NCBI GenBank assembly: GCA_000697475.1
Contig: JNEU01001021.1
Coordinates: forward strand, 124,001 to 188,000
Reading direction: 5' to 3'
DNA: 64,000 nucleotides
DNA from: Lichtheimia corymbifera B2541
Taxonomy: Eukaryota > Mucoromycota > Mucoromycetes > Mucorales > Lichtheimiaceae
Shown: positions 46,761 to 58,306 of the stretch, one piece after another
Layout of the letters: the number at the start of each line of letters is the position of its first letter
How positions within the stretch are numbered: the first letter of the stretch is position 1
Position numbers and translations under genes: made by a program
Notes under the pieces: model-generated
What the model saw: the letters and a program-made list of their open reading frames with translations, nothing else
Told to the model about the DNA's origin: nothing
The model's database searches: none

Positions 46761-48773
46761 ATGAAAAACGCCTTCTCTTTCATTATCCTTCTGCTGTTGC
46801 AGGCATTGATTATTTCCATAACTCAAGCTGCTGATGGGGAGTCCTCCACTACCACTACCAATGTCCATGAAGAAGCATCATCATCCAGCCTTTCTACAGC
46901 TCAATTCTGGGGACAAATTATCGCCATCGTAGCACTAGTTGTATGTAGTGGCATAGTCGCAGGTATGATTAAATCATGGCCACGGCCCTTTAATGTCACA
47001 TGGTGGAAACTCATGATGATCAATATACGCCTTCCTCCCTGCGTATGTAGGATTGACACTTGGTTTGGTAAGTGAATCTATCTAACTTTGTCCCCACTTT
47101 GGAATCATCCTCCTCTTCTTCTTTCTTCTCTTTATCATGCAAGCTGCAAGAGGGAGAAAGGGAGGGTGGATTTGAACGTTATCACAATAACAGCGGTGAC
47201 TCAAATGGATGCTCTATTACTCCTTGTCAATGGTACTAGATGTCTCAAGATGTCACCAATCTCGCCATATTATCTGCAGCTGGTACGCCCAAACAACGGA
47301 AATATGCTGCACGCATCATGCCTATCCGCAAAAACGGCCATTTGCTCCTGACAGCCTTACTCCTCACCAACACCGTGTTGAATGAAACTTTACCTGTGCT
47401 TATTGATGGCCTTTTTGGACAAGGCAAGTCATCATTATTATTATCCCCCAGCATCACGTCATGTTCTTTTTATCCCAATACCGCCGGCTATTATGATGTA
47501 TAGGGTATTTGGCTATCATTCTATCGACCGTGCTCATCGTTCTCTTTTCGGAAATTATACCTCAGGCCGTTTGTTCTCGTAATGGTCTCGCCATTGGTGC
47601 ATTCTTTGCGATACCGGTTCGAGTATTGATAGGATTTTGGTATATCATTGCATGGCCCATTTCCAAAATATTGGACAAGTGCCTCGGGAAACATCACGGC
47701 TTTGTATATAATATCTCTGGTAAGAACACCATTCACACCTTATTTGCCCACGTAACATTCACAATGATGGTATATATGTATGGATTCAGAGCTTTGTGAG
47801 CTTATCGGTCTCCATAGCAACAGCAATTCAAATCAATTGCATCCAGGGCCGCTTGATCAAAGCACCACGTCATTAATTCAATGCATTCTGAAAGTATCAG
47901 AAAAGACAGCAGGCGATTTACTCTATACACCACATCCAGCACACCACCATGAGTGTATGCTTTATGCGGATGATGCAATCGATAACGCCTTATTAGGCCG
48001 AGTGGTTGCTAGTGGCTACGCAGCTCTCCCTGTCTATGATCGAATACTTGACCAGCAAGAAACAAAACAAGAGGCCGTGATTGGAACGATCACAGCTAGC
48101 AAAGTAAGAAAGAAAGAGAAGAAAGGAGGCCACATCTCTCTATCCTACAGCACTTTTAATACCTATTGCCAAAACAGCTGTTTTCGGTGCTTCATTATAA
48201 TCCAGAAAAGAAAACCATCCGCGATTTGACATTGGATCCTGTCATTGAGATACCAGCATCCACGAGGGTTCTAACACTTTTACAGCTACTGCAAGATGAG
48301 CCATGCAAGTATTATCGTTTAACCTGGCAATATGATCTGAGTATTAACCTTGCCTTGTTATCCCTTTAGCACATATGGCACTTGTGACATCATGTACATC
48401 ACGTAATATAAGCCCTCGAACAAGCCATGATAGCAACGGGTCTCTTGAATCGCTATCCACAGCTAATCACAGCAGCAGCGATACAAGCAGCAGCAGCCGT
48501 ATGCATAGGATAGCTTCATTAGGAATCGTACGACTGGAACATGTCATGGATCATTTGCTACAAACATCATCATCATCAGCAACGACCACTACCAGCACGG
48601 ATAGTACATGCATCAAGATGATGGATGAAAAGACGGATACAACACCAAAAAAGAGCGACGTTACTAGTCGTAGACTATCCTGGAATAACACCGAACAAGC
48701 GGATCAGGTCTCAAAAAGTACAATTACATGCAGTAGCAAAGCAAGTAGTGAAACAGTCATCTCCAAAGCATAA
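46761..48773 (+). CDS. CNNM/Mam3-type DUF21 membrane protein
   Basis: Predicted metal-homeostasis protein of the vacuole or plasma membrane (CNNM/CorC family; yeast Mam3 relative). Seven exons (46761-46962, 47051-47067, 47240-47423, 47504-47719, 47790-48103, 48178-48304, 48370-48773) give 487 residues. There is a signal peptide (MKNAFSFIILLLLQALIIS) and then the DUF21 domain: AQFWGQIIAIVALVVCSGIV, LTLGLMSQDVTNLAIL, LLLTALLLTNTVLNETLPVL, YLAIILSTVLIVLFSEIIPQ. A CBS-pair region follows (YAALPVYDRI, DPVIEIPASTRVLTLLQLLQ, SHMALV). The start at 46761 sits directly before the signal peptide. Exon 2 is only 17 nt and encodes LTLGL. Introns 3 and 6 need GC donors (GCAAGT). The C-terminal tail is Ser/Thr-rich. 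The transport function of CNNM proteins is still debated. Confidence 0.88.
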
Positions 48774-49026
48774 TTGTATGTGTATTAAGGAACCACCAAT
48801 GCAGCCAATTTTTCTCTTTCACGAGTAAAAAAATAATATCATATGCATCCATAGACCAGGGGTTTGTCATTGGAGGGGGCGTCTAGTTTTCCACGCCATG
48901 TTTCAATTTCTCAACCCATGATATCATGCTTTTGTCAGAAAGGACATGGGTTGGATGCATGCACATTGGGGTATATAAACGTCGCACTTTAAGCGATCCA
49001 TGCCTAGTAGCATTTGACTTTTTACC
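48774..49026. promoter_or_regulatory. Intergenic region with TATA box (48972-48979)
   Basis: TATATAAA 48 bp upstream of the ATG at 49027, preceded by unremarkable sequence. Confidence 0.55.
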
Positions 49027-49305
49027 ATGAGCAACCGCAACAACAATCATCCCACCCATCACCACACTGCACGTTTGGGCACGGTAGCACACACCGAAGC
49101 TGCCCTTGGTACTGGCGTTGACTATGAACGACCCAATGAAGGTGAAAACAAATGGTACGACAACGTCGATGACGTGTTCAAGGAAAGACACTCGCAGCCA
49201 AAGAGAGCACAACATGAATCCCGAGGACATCGCATCGATCGTGAGCTAGCCGAGGAGGATCGTGAAGAAGTCGCAGAGAAGGAGAGGGCTCGTCAAAATC
49301 GTTAA
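49027..49305 (+). CDS. Small hydrophilic protein, unknown
   Basis: Intronless gene for 92 residues with a good TATA box. The protein is almost free of long hydrophobic side chains. It starts with an Asn/His-rich stretch (NRNNNHPTHHHTARLGT), continues through VAHTEAALGTGVDYERPNEG and ENKWYDNVDDVFKERHSQP, and ends in a charged helix (IDRELAEEDREEVAEKERAR). It is likely disordered in solution. The composition resembles hydrophilin- or LEA-like stress proteins, but I recognise no family signature, so that is only a suggestion. No signal peptide or membrane segment. Confidence 0.65.
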   Translation: MSNRNNNHPTHHHTARLGTVAHTEAALGTGVDYERPNEGENKWYDNVDDVFKERHSQPKRAQHESRGHRIDRELAEEDREEVAEKERARQNR

Positions 49306-49582
49306 TTTTGTATATAGCATAGTTTTGAACCCCCATTGAATATACGCATTAAAGCATCTGTATATGTATGACAAGATCTTAGATCGATCTCAAACCGAAC
49401 GCATGGATGGGAGAAGGAGGGGGTGAATGTGAAAGGATGTTGGTGCAGTAAAGGGATGACCATGGACATTATTAGGAGAGAAAGTGGTGGCAAGTGCCAT
49501 ATAACTAGTAGTGGTCTTTTTATCTCGAGACAGCTTTTCCAAGATCAAAATACCCTTGCAAACATCTATACTTTTCCATCAA

Positions 49583-51439
49583 ATGACAGAGGCGGACGAC
49601 ATTCATTCATTGAATTCTTCCACTGTTAATAATGATGATTACCTTGGTGAGCAACGTCCTATATAAACAAAACTTGCTACTACATGCAATTTCTCAAGCA
49701 CTCACACCAGGTATATATAAAAAGTGTTGACTCAACAAGAGCAGACGACCACAGTGAAAGAAAGGAAGGAGAAACAGGTGCTAAAACCACCAGCCATACA
49801 TGCATCCATTCGTTCAAAAAGTGACCAACAACAACAAGAAGAGGGCCGAGAAAATGTTGCCAAGGTATCTAATACATCCACATTGGCGAGTATTGTGTAA
49901 GTCCCATATTGTTTTTGTCTAAGGGGATAATTATCAATAATAGACTGACTTTTGTTTCATGCAAAAGCTGTGTGGTTGCAGGTACCGGTGCACTCGGTAT
50001 TCCTCATGCACTAAGCCGATCTGGGTGGATCGGTTTAGTTTTTCTCGGGTTGAGTGCCGTGATGGCTCAATTTTCTGGATGTCTTTTGATTCGTTGCTTG
50101 TATCATCGGCAGTATGTATTAAATCATGCATCCAAAGATCTCGGGGAGTGACTTATCGAGATTTACTGCTATAGGGGCCACAGACTTTCAGGTTTTCCAG
50201 AGATTGGCCATGTCACATTCGGTCTACCAGGACGCATTGTGGGTATTGTATTCCCCATGTTGCTGCTGCTTTTTACCCCTATACTCTACATGATCTTGGC
50301 AGGCGACAATGTGTCACGTCTCTTGGCTTCTGCAGGTGTTTCAGTGAGCCGCAAAGCGTGTACCTGGATTGTATCTGCTGTTGTTGGCTTTCCCTTTGCA
50401 TTGGTGCGAACCATGCGCGACGTATCTTTTATGAGGTAGACCAAAGCTTGAAACATGAACGTGATCAGCTGATATATAACAATGTAGCTTTTTTGCATCC
50501 ATGGCAACGGTAGGCTTATTATTTGTGATTACGTCTGCATCTGTTTCTGTTATCCATGAACAACCCAATGTACATCATGACTGGGCTAATCCTGGAGGTA
50601 TCCCAATTGCATTCAGCACGTTTAGTTTTTCATATTGTGGCAATGTCATTTATCCACACCTTGAATCATCCATGGCTGCACCATCCGATTGGCCCAAGGT
50701 CTTGTTGGTAGCCACATTTGCGGTCACCATCATGTACATGACGGTGGGCTTTTTGGCTTATCTTGCCTATGGTTCGACTGTGCACAATCCAGTCTATGAC
50801 AGCTTGCCACAAGGTATAGTATTAAGATACCTCTACATGATGGTCGATACAATAAATGTTAATGTCTCGGAAACCACAGGCGCTGCGCAAAATGTAGCTA
50901 TGCTAGTAGCCACCCTGCATGTGTTACTGGCAGTCCCAATGTATCTTTATGTGCTTACAGTGGACATCGAGTCCTGGCTTGGTGTGAGCTATCTTCAAGA
51001 GCATCAACAACATGCAACCATGAAAAGACATAAAGAAGATCAAGATGACGCCAACACTATTGATGACCAAGAGGATCATGATGATTCTACTACTATCCAA
51101 CAACACCGTTCATGGATGAAACGACAACGTCTATGGCTACAGCGTCATGCAAAAGCAACACGGATTGTGCTTCGAACAGTGGAGATTTGCTCGTGTGCAG
51201 TGGTTGCCATGCTCACTCCGTATTTTTCGGACTTTATGAGCTTGATAGGCACCATTGCAGCCGAGTCGCTTACGTTTGTGTTGCCATGTATATTTTGGAT
51301 CAAGCTTGCATGGCATGATAGAAACCCTTGGGAGCTGCTTGGATGTGCGCTTATAGCTGCTGTTGGTATATTTTGTGCGGTCTTTGGAACAGCCGATGCA
51401 GTCAAGCTCTTTTTAAATGACATTCAACAATCTTCGTGA
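49583..51439 (+). CDS. AAAP/AVT-type amino-acid transporter
   Basis: Predicted vacuolar or plasma-membrane amino-acid transporter (Aa_trans; yeast AVT, animal SLC38 relatives). Six exons (49583-49646, 49725-49896, 49968-50111, 50184-50435, 50488-50813, 50880-51439) keep frame and give 505 residues. The N-terminal tail of about 75 residues is hydrophilic. The first transmembrane segment carries the family motif VVAGTGALGIPHALSRSGWI. Others are HVTFGLPGRIVGIVFP, ASMATVGLLFVITSASVSVI, the conserved segment GIPIAFSTFSFSYCGNVIYP, and LMSLIGTIAAESLTFVLPCI. A long cytosolic His/Asp-rich loop (about 51000-51110) is unusual. The fifth intron (50814-50879, 66 nt) has no stop and is a multiple of three, so its retention would add 22 residues. 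Confidence 0.88.
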
Positions 51440-51767
51440 GGGAGCATATCTCCGAAACAGCAATGTCATGTTCACATGAAGAAGGCGTTGTGTATTAAAA
51501 TGATGGGATTCTTTGATTAAATCAACAAACAAATTGAATATGGGTATGATGTATCTCTATATGCTAAGTACATGTAGAAGTAATAATGGGCGTGTTTTCT
51601 CTCTCTCTGTCTGTGTGGGTGTGTGCGTGCTTGGGTGATGGGTGAAAAGGTAGACATCATGTTGATCACTTTCATATGATTCACAGCGATCTAAGCAAAA
51701 GCAGCATTGTTTAACTTTAAATCCTTCTTGTTTCCCTTTTGCACACTTACTACACACGTACATACAT
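51440..51767. other. Intergenic region transporter / HADH
   Basis: About 330 bp. It has a CT/GT simple-sequence patch at about 51598-51625. No gene is seen. Confidence 0.55.
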
Positions 51768-52874
51768 ATGCTGTTCTTTACTCGTGCTCGCCCTTTGTTC
51801 AACAAGACACTTGTCAGTGCCTATAACTTTTCTACGAGTGCTCGTCAACTGAAGGACATTCGCAATGTCACTGTCATTGGTGCTGGTCTTATGGGATCTG
51901 GCATTGTGCAAGTAGCGGCTCAAGCTGACTACAAGGTGACCATGGTGGATACGACTGAAGCTGCTCTGGAAAACGGACAAAAGATCATTGGTGACTCTAT
52001 CAAGCGTGTGGCTCGTAAAAAGTTCCCCGAAGATGAAGCCCAACAACAAGCCTTTATCGACAAGGCTCTCAGTAACATTAGCACTAGTACGGATGCTGTC
52101 AAAACCATTGGTAACACCGACCTTGTGGTTGAAGCTATTGTGGAAAACATCGATGCCAAACAAACACTCTTCAAATCATTGGATGCCGTTGCTGATAAGG
52201 ATACCATCTTTTGCACCAATACATCTTCGCTCCCTGTCACCAAGATTGCTGAAGCTACTTCGCCTGACCGTCGCCAACGCTTTGCTGGTTTGCACTTTTT
52301 CAACCCGGTTCCTGCTATGAAGCTCGTTGAGATTGTACGCACTGAAGCGGTCACCGATCCTGTGTATGAGGATTTGGTTGCATTTACCAAGAAGACTGGC
52401 AAGACGCCTGTAGAATGCAAGGACACACCAGGGTAAGTTCAATACATGGATGGCCATAAAGCATCTCCAAAAATGACTCAATCCCGTTTTGGTTGATACG
52501 TAGTTTCATCGTCAACCGCTTGTTGATTCCTTACATGATGGAAGCATTCCGTATTCTTGAACGTGGTGAAGCTAGTGCGAAGGACATTGACACGGCTATG
52601 AAGCTTGGTGCAGGCATGCCCATGGGACCGCTTGAGTTGTCTGACGTGAGTGTTGTTATATAGCATGAAAAATGTGGTTTGGACATGGCATTGATGTTGG
52701 TGTTGTATGTAGTTTGTCGGCTTGGATACCCTTAAATTCATTGTTGATGGCTGGGCCAAGGAAGGATCCCTTGACGATGCCTATGTCAAGCCATGTGCTA
52801 TTCTCGATGAACTTATCAGCCAAGGTCATTATGGACGTAAATCAGGCAGAGGTGTTTTTGATTACTCGAAATAG
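51768..52874 (+). CDS. HADH: Mitochondrial 3-hydroxyacyl-CoA dehydrogenase
   Basis: NAD-dependent oxidation of (S)-3-hydroxyacyl-CoA in mitochondrial beta-oxidation. Three exons (51768-52432, 52504-52645, 52713-52874) encode 322 residues. A basic, acid-free leader ([20 protein letters not shown]) fits mitochondrial import, and the C-terminus DYSK is not a PTS1. The Rossmann motif is [21 protein letters not shown] contacts continue to [11 protein letters not shown], and then NTSSLPVT. The catalytic His lies in [17 protein letters not shown] together with the conserved Glu. The C-terminal dimerisation domain starts at [19 protein letters not shown] and includes [14 protein letters not shown]. 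Mitochondrial beta-oxidation next to the peroxisomal route is usual for basal fungi but absent in yeast. Its stop lies only 24 bp from the stop of the convergent USP gene. Confidence 0.95.
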
Positions 52875-52898
52875 ATAATGTATTATTATGATTCTTCT

Positions 52899-54734
52899 TT
52901 ACATGATATGACATGATGCATGCTTCTTTCTTAAGAAGGAATGGCGGGATTTAGTGGATGATGAGGGGGCAACAGCGTCATCAGCTTCAGCCGGGGTTTC
53001 TTGTACAGGCGCACTGTCAACGAGAACAGGGGATAAAGGGGGATAGGCACCTTTGGGATCTTTGCTGGTGGAGGGTCGTCGTAATGGCTCGTGTGATGGT
53101 GGTGGCGTTTCATGATGTTGACATTCGCGATATAGCTCGTAAAAGAATAAATAACCATCTCGGCTTAAATCTTCATAGATGGCTTGCTCGTCTTGAGGAC
53201 GTAAAGGTTTGACGCGCTCACTGGTAGATAAATCATCTTGAAATGATACATATAAGTCACCCAATCTATGCACATATATATATATAATATCATCCTTACC
53301 ATGCTTCAGCCAATAATCATGACCATCCTTGAATGACCGGGAATAAGCAATGTAATGACCAGAGAATGGAGCATGTCCTTTGTGGCATACAGCACTGCGT
53401 AAACGCATGACACCTTCAATCTTTTGGCCACAGGTATCACAAAGAGGATCATCAGCGTTTTGGTTGAGGAAGCGATTGAAATGGATGCTGGCAGGTACAA
53501 GCACTCTTCGTTGATCTTTGGAATAGGTGCCTCGATTGGAACAGCGATAACGTTTTAGGATGATGGGCAACACCATACGAGAGTCTGGAAACGATCCACG
53601 GTTCTGAGACTTGATTTGTTCACCCTGTTCATTGATACCACTGTAAAACGGGAGTAACTCCAATACCTGCCAAGCATTGACAGCAATTTCCTCCCTTCGC
53701 TCTGTCAACTTGACTTTGGTGATTGAGGACATGCTTGTCATACTGGTAGGTGAAGCCGGTGCCGAATTGGGGCTGAATTCATGCCAATCAATCTGTCGTC
53801 TAACACCGGTAACGATGCTGCTGTAGAAATGATCAAGTAGGATATTCTCGAGTCGAATGACTTGCTCATGCGAATCCGTCGGCATTGATAGTGATAAAAC
53901 TCGATCCGTCGTCACTCGATCATCATCCACGTCCTTTTTGGCTCCATGGAATAACCGCATTTGGAACTATAAACATATTATACAATGAATCTACTGATGT
54001 ATGCATCCTAACCCCCTGAAAAGCAGCTTACCGGAAGATATGGAAGGTCAAATGCTTCGGTCAAAAATAGTAGCAGCTCACTTGCATCTTCTTGTCGCCA
54101 AGAACCGCGTTCACTCTTGCCATTCCAACCAGCAGCTTGAAGGGCTTCACGTAGTTGTACAACGACATGTCTCCGTACCAACTGGCCTTTGCGCATCGTG
54201 TTGACGAAAAGACGTAATGCAGTTTGTAGTGTTGCTTTTTCAGGTTGATCGGAAGAGGTATCATATGTTAATAAAGGATCAAATGCCTAGATATCATTAG
54301 TGATAAAGAAAAGGGGGATAGACAGCTATATATCCACTTACCATAAGAGAGATGAACATGGCAAATAGTAAAGCATCGATATAACAACTGGTACCACCAT
54401 CGTTTTCAGCGCCTAACATGGAGCTACCAGGCTCAGGTGTCGTATGTAAAAGTCCATGGTAAGCTTCTTCGTAATGGTCGAGCTCGATCATGGCCCGCTT
54501 CAAGTCCCAAGCATTGGCAGCGAGTAGGTCATGGATATGCTTGTCTTCTAGTTGCAAATGAAAGGTACGTTCTGCATAGTCGGCCAATGAGGACATTGAG
54601 GATAGCTGATCTCGGGTCAGGCCGTCTTTGGTAAATGCTGAAGCTCGTTTCTTTCTATGCTTGATGGACCATCGTTGACGAATACTGTGATAAGAGAATG
54701 GACGTTGCTTGGATTCCTTCCTCGGTAGCTTCAT
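52899..54734 (-). CDS. USP-type ubiquitin C-terminal hydrolase (peptidase C19)
   Basis: Predicted deubiquitinating cysteine protease. Start at 54734 (MKLPRKESKQRPFSYHS), followed by a basic leader and a UBA-like helix region (DKHIHDLLAANAWDLKRAMI). The Cys box is NDGGTSCYIDALLFAMF, with the nucleophile Cys in the expected position. Later sequence includes LREALQAAGWNGK and WRQEDASELLLFLTEAFDLP, which match the USP fold. The Cys pair DPLCDTCGQKIEG lies before the His box GHAPFSGHYIAYSR. The C-terminal motif DGYLFFYELY is present. A 63-nt intron (53237-53299) contains a TA microsatellite. Splicing it gives YWLKHDDLSTSERV, which fits the family better than reading through, although reading through is also open. 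The Pro/Ser-rich tail of about 80 residues is probably disordered. Confidence 0.88.
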
Positions 54735-56619
54735 TGGCTTGCATCCTCCACTCGAGAAAACGGGAGTCAAGGAGATGGCAAAAGGAATGGTGAAAGGTAA
54801 GAAAAGAGAGAGAGAAAAAAGAGTAAGAGACTCACAATCTCCACCCCACACAACCCACCAACCCAACCCACTCGGGGAAATCGCCCTTCCCTTTTAGGAT
54901 GTGCTCACACATTCATATGAGAGGATCCTTCATGTATGACATTTGCCGAGTTACCTATATTGTAACATGTGTTTGTATTATATCCACAAAGTATATGAAT
55001 ACCTTGACATTGCCATGCGACCAATGTTCTGTTAGCATGAACAACACCAGATGACAAGAGAATTAAAGTTTGGTGAACCCAAAAACGATTAATCACCTGG
55101 TCCGTTACCCCGCTCCATTGTTATGGAAATCTACCGTGCCTTTTTTGGTCATTGTCCATGGCAACGCTAATTGTACACATTGAAGCAAATAAAATCTTTC
55201 TTCCTTATTACTACTCCTCCTCGAGATTGACTTGGTTTCAGGAGCTGAAATTTGTTTACGTCAGGGCAGCATTTGTCAACCACTGGGCTCTTAATAACTT
55301 TTGTAAATGCACTCTTCAGGGCACGATTGGAAGCGTTAGCATTTTGAAAGAAGAGACCTATTTATACATGGTCTTTGTTATGGACTACTTCTACTACCAG
55401 TGACCTATCTCCAAATGCCAAACAGCGGAAACAGAAATTGTGGTTTCATTCATCTCAATGATCGGCTATTTGAAGGGACGAGGTACGCTATCGTATGGTT
55501 TTTAGAGTCAGATAATACAAGCCCAATCATCTCTCTATAATATACAAGCGCATAAAGCCATCCATGTTAATTATCCAAAGGAAGATGTGCGTTGTTGTCA
55601 AGCTTTCCTAACTGGAGTCCATATCATCTCGAAACCTGATTAATACATGAAAAGAGGAACAATCACTCTCCTGGTGGGATGAACGCCCTACACTCTTATC
55701 TGTGCTATAATAAATCATTGATGGGAAAGACAAGTTTAACTATTATCATGATGCTATTATCCTTTAATCACTTTTTACAGGAAAGATCTTGGTATTTAGC
55801 CAGTGCAATGCGAAAAGGAACTTGCACACATGACGTAATTTTATGGAATGCTGTAACTGCTGCATTCATCATCATGGGACATGGTGCAACTTTGAAATAC
55901 GAGACCAAGGTTTCATTAGTAAACTTGAGCACGGCATCAAACCGTGATGAACGTTTGGCTAGTGCTTTATCACGTGGGTGAGCTCTTAATCATCATTGAG
56001 CAGCTAGCTAGTGTATCTAACAACCTGTATCAGAATCGTCCAACGTCGTATACATGGGCATATGACCACTGCAGTTTAGCATCCGCTGAGCAGGGATCAT
56101 GATTATGATGATATTGGGTATACATGATTAGTTTGGAACATTTTAGTACGTCTTGGACACTATTTTAATACGTAACAGGAAAGGGAACTACAATAACAAG
56201 ATTGACAATGAATGCCTGGATATAATACAAAGCGTGTTGTGAGAAGGGAGGTGTGGGATCATTATTAGTATTATATGCATGATTGTTGCACAATACAAGC
56301 ATATATACACCGTGCGCACCGGCAGTGTGGGTACATACCCAGGAACCAATTCGGAATGATGACGGGGGGGGGGAGGAAAGCGATATCGACTGGTGTATCG
56401 TATTCTCTCTCCTTTCTCGCTCCAATCTGCCGATTACATAGAGTTGATTATTCACATGGCTGAACGGGATGATATCTCATGAGACGATCGGCTGATAAGC
56501 CAATGTTTTTAAAAAGAAAATGAACTCGATTTTAGATTTCCCCATTTCTCTTTTTTTCTTTTCTCTTTTTTTTTTCCCTACAAACACACATCACATACTT
56601 TAATCAACAACTCAGCATC
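54735..56619. other. Gene-poor region between USP and an orphan gene
   Basis: About 1.9 kb with no supported gene. An X-box-like CCATGGCAAC lies at 55156-55165. The frame at 55679-55981 (100 codons) has no motif and atypical composition. A G-run (56365-56372) and a T-rich leader (about 56540-56580) precede the next gene. Confidence 0.5.
55152..55165. promoter_or_regulatory. RFX/Crt1-like X-box half-match
   Basis: TTGTCCATGGCAAC shares the right half and centre of the RFX X-box. It lies 418 bp upstream of the USP start. Motif resemblance only. Confidence 0.25.
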
Positions 56620-57294
56620 ATGGCCTTCCATCGTATTGCGTTTGCAGAAGACGTGATGAGCCAGGATAGTTCAATTTCGCCAGCCCTCCTTTACGACGAG
56701 ATGGACTTTCCACCGCTTCAAGATGGATGGCAGTTGCTGAATGAGGCGGATGCTGACGACGACGACGATGACCATCATCATCATGCATTTGTGCACAAGG
56801 TGGTTCCACAAGAATGGGATTGGCAGTGTATTACAAAAGAACATCGACCCGCATTGTATGCCCAAGTAGCTAGTCGTGCTCTTGATGACGATGACTCCAC
56901 CAACACCACCGCTGCTACGTTTACTTTACCTGTGGTTGCAAAGCCAGCTCGTCGACGTTCCTCTTTGCTCCGCAAAGCAACCGATACATGGCATCCCACC
57001 ACTTTCGAATCGCAACACGATCTAGGAGATGAGCTCCATGGTCAATATAAATCGTCTCATCGTCGTCTTCGTCGTTCCATGAAGCTTTCAGCAAAACAAC
57101 GACCTCGTCGCCAACGCTATACGACCTCTGTTGTATTTGATCATGGCCATCATCATTCTTCTCCCGTGGACGAACAAGGTCGTAAACGACGTCAACGCAC
57201 TACTACTACCACCAAAGGATCATCATCCACCTCATCCAACAACAAAAAGATAGCATTGGAGCAAGGACTGGATTGGGTAGTGTCTTTCCCTTAA
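56620..57294 (+). CDS. Orphan intronless protein, acidic then basic
   Basis: Single exon, 224 residues, preceded by an adenine/pyrimidine leader ending in a good start context (CATCATGG). I recognise no family. The N-terminal part looks structured or motif-like (DEMDFPPLQDGWQLLNEA), followed by an Asp/His run (ADADDDDDDHHHHAFVHK). Then comes a Trp-containing patch (VVPQEWDWQCITKEHRPALY), another Asp cluster, and a strongly basic part (ARRRSSLLRKA, HRRLRRSMKLSAKQRPRRQR). Thr/Ser-rich sequence and a short hydrophobic end (ALEQGLDWVVSFP) close it. The basic clusters suggest nuclear localisation or nucleic-acid contact. The RRRSS motif could be a basophilic kinase site. Probably lineage-specific. 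Confidence 0.62.
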   Translation: MAFHRIAFAEDVMSQDSSISPALLYDEMDFPPLQDGWQLLNEADADDDDDDHHHHAFVHKVVPQEWDWQCITKEHRPALYAQVASRALDDDDSTNTTAATFTLPVVAKPARRRSSLLRKATDTWHPTTFESQHDLGDELHGQYKSSHRRLRRSMKLSAKQRPRRQRYTTSVVFDHGHHHSSPVDEQGRKRRQRTTTTTKGSSSTSSNNKKIALEQGLDWVVSFP

Positions 57295-58306
57295 ACAAGT
57301 CAATTCCTCCCCTTTGCAGATCTTCCTCTCATGCACCTTTACTATTGGCCACTCCTCCTCCAACAATCAATATATCTATTACGTATATATCACACCCACC
57401 ATCACCCTTGGCTTTTTCTAAATACACATATGGAGGCTTGGGAGAATTTATAGAAAACTATGCTGTCACTGCTATTATGTATGATGTCAAATTGGTTGAA
57501 TGAGTGGTGGGAAGCCTGCCAAGTATGCAGCATGTTACATGATGATGAAAATGGGAACGACGAGCGATGGTGGCCAATAAGATCCAATAGATGCATCAAG
57601 GTAAATCACGTTGCATCCTAAAGGTGGTTTTCCACAAGATCAAAGATGTATGTACTCTATTACGATCCACCACCCATCTCGGTTAAAATAGCCATTATTA
57701 TATAAGGGAAGTGAGGTGTAGTGTGAGTGAGAGTGAGAGTGTTGTGTGAGGAGACAAGATGCAAATGAACAACAACAAATCCCCCGTCACTGACATTAGG
57801 GAAATCGGTTGATGTGCATGATATTGCGCATATTGCAGGTGAAGGATTCCTTTAGAGGATTAGTATCAATCATCACGCACCTATGTACAAGTATTTCAAC
57901 TTTCAGCATGTAAATTGTTGTTCCACATACGCTGTTGTGATTGTTGTTGTTGTGTATAGGAGAATAATCGAACATACTCATGGGGCGCAACAAACGCACG
58001 AGCGCCAAATGGGGCGTGTAAATTGTATACGGCAAACATTAACCTTGTATATATATTACAATAAAGAAAAAGAGGCGTACATATATAGGTTGAATATGTT
58101 GTGTGTTACTGTTTGGATATTGTTTATCTGTTTCGATGTGGAGGTACTCTACAAACAAAAAGTGTGATAGAGAGAGCGATGCATATGATGGGCAAAAAGA
58201 CAACCGTGAGCAAAGTGCCCTGCTGGTACTATAAAAGCACACCGCTCTAAGGCATCTCTCTTTCTCTCTCCGGTTGCATCACACGCACTCTTTTCCACAC
58301 TATATC
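57295..58306. other. Intergenic region between two orphan genes
   Basis: About 1 kb without a supported gene. It contains a GTGAGTGAGAGTGAGAGTG simple repeat (about 57722-57740) and a TATA box (58230-58236, TATAAAA) 71 bp before the next ATG. Confidence 0.5.

Noticed and set aside
53266..53299. 34-nt ultra-short intron with a TA repeat in the USP gene
   Set aside because: Removing it shifts the frame away from the conserved C-terminal motif. A 63-nt intron (53237-53299) with a better acceptor keeps the frame.
55679..55981. 100-codon frame with a hydrophobic stretch
   Set aside because: No promoter signal, no homologous motif and no intron structure; length is within chance for an AT-rich region.
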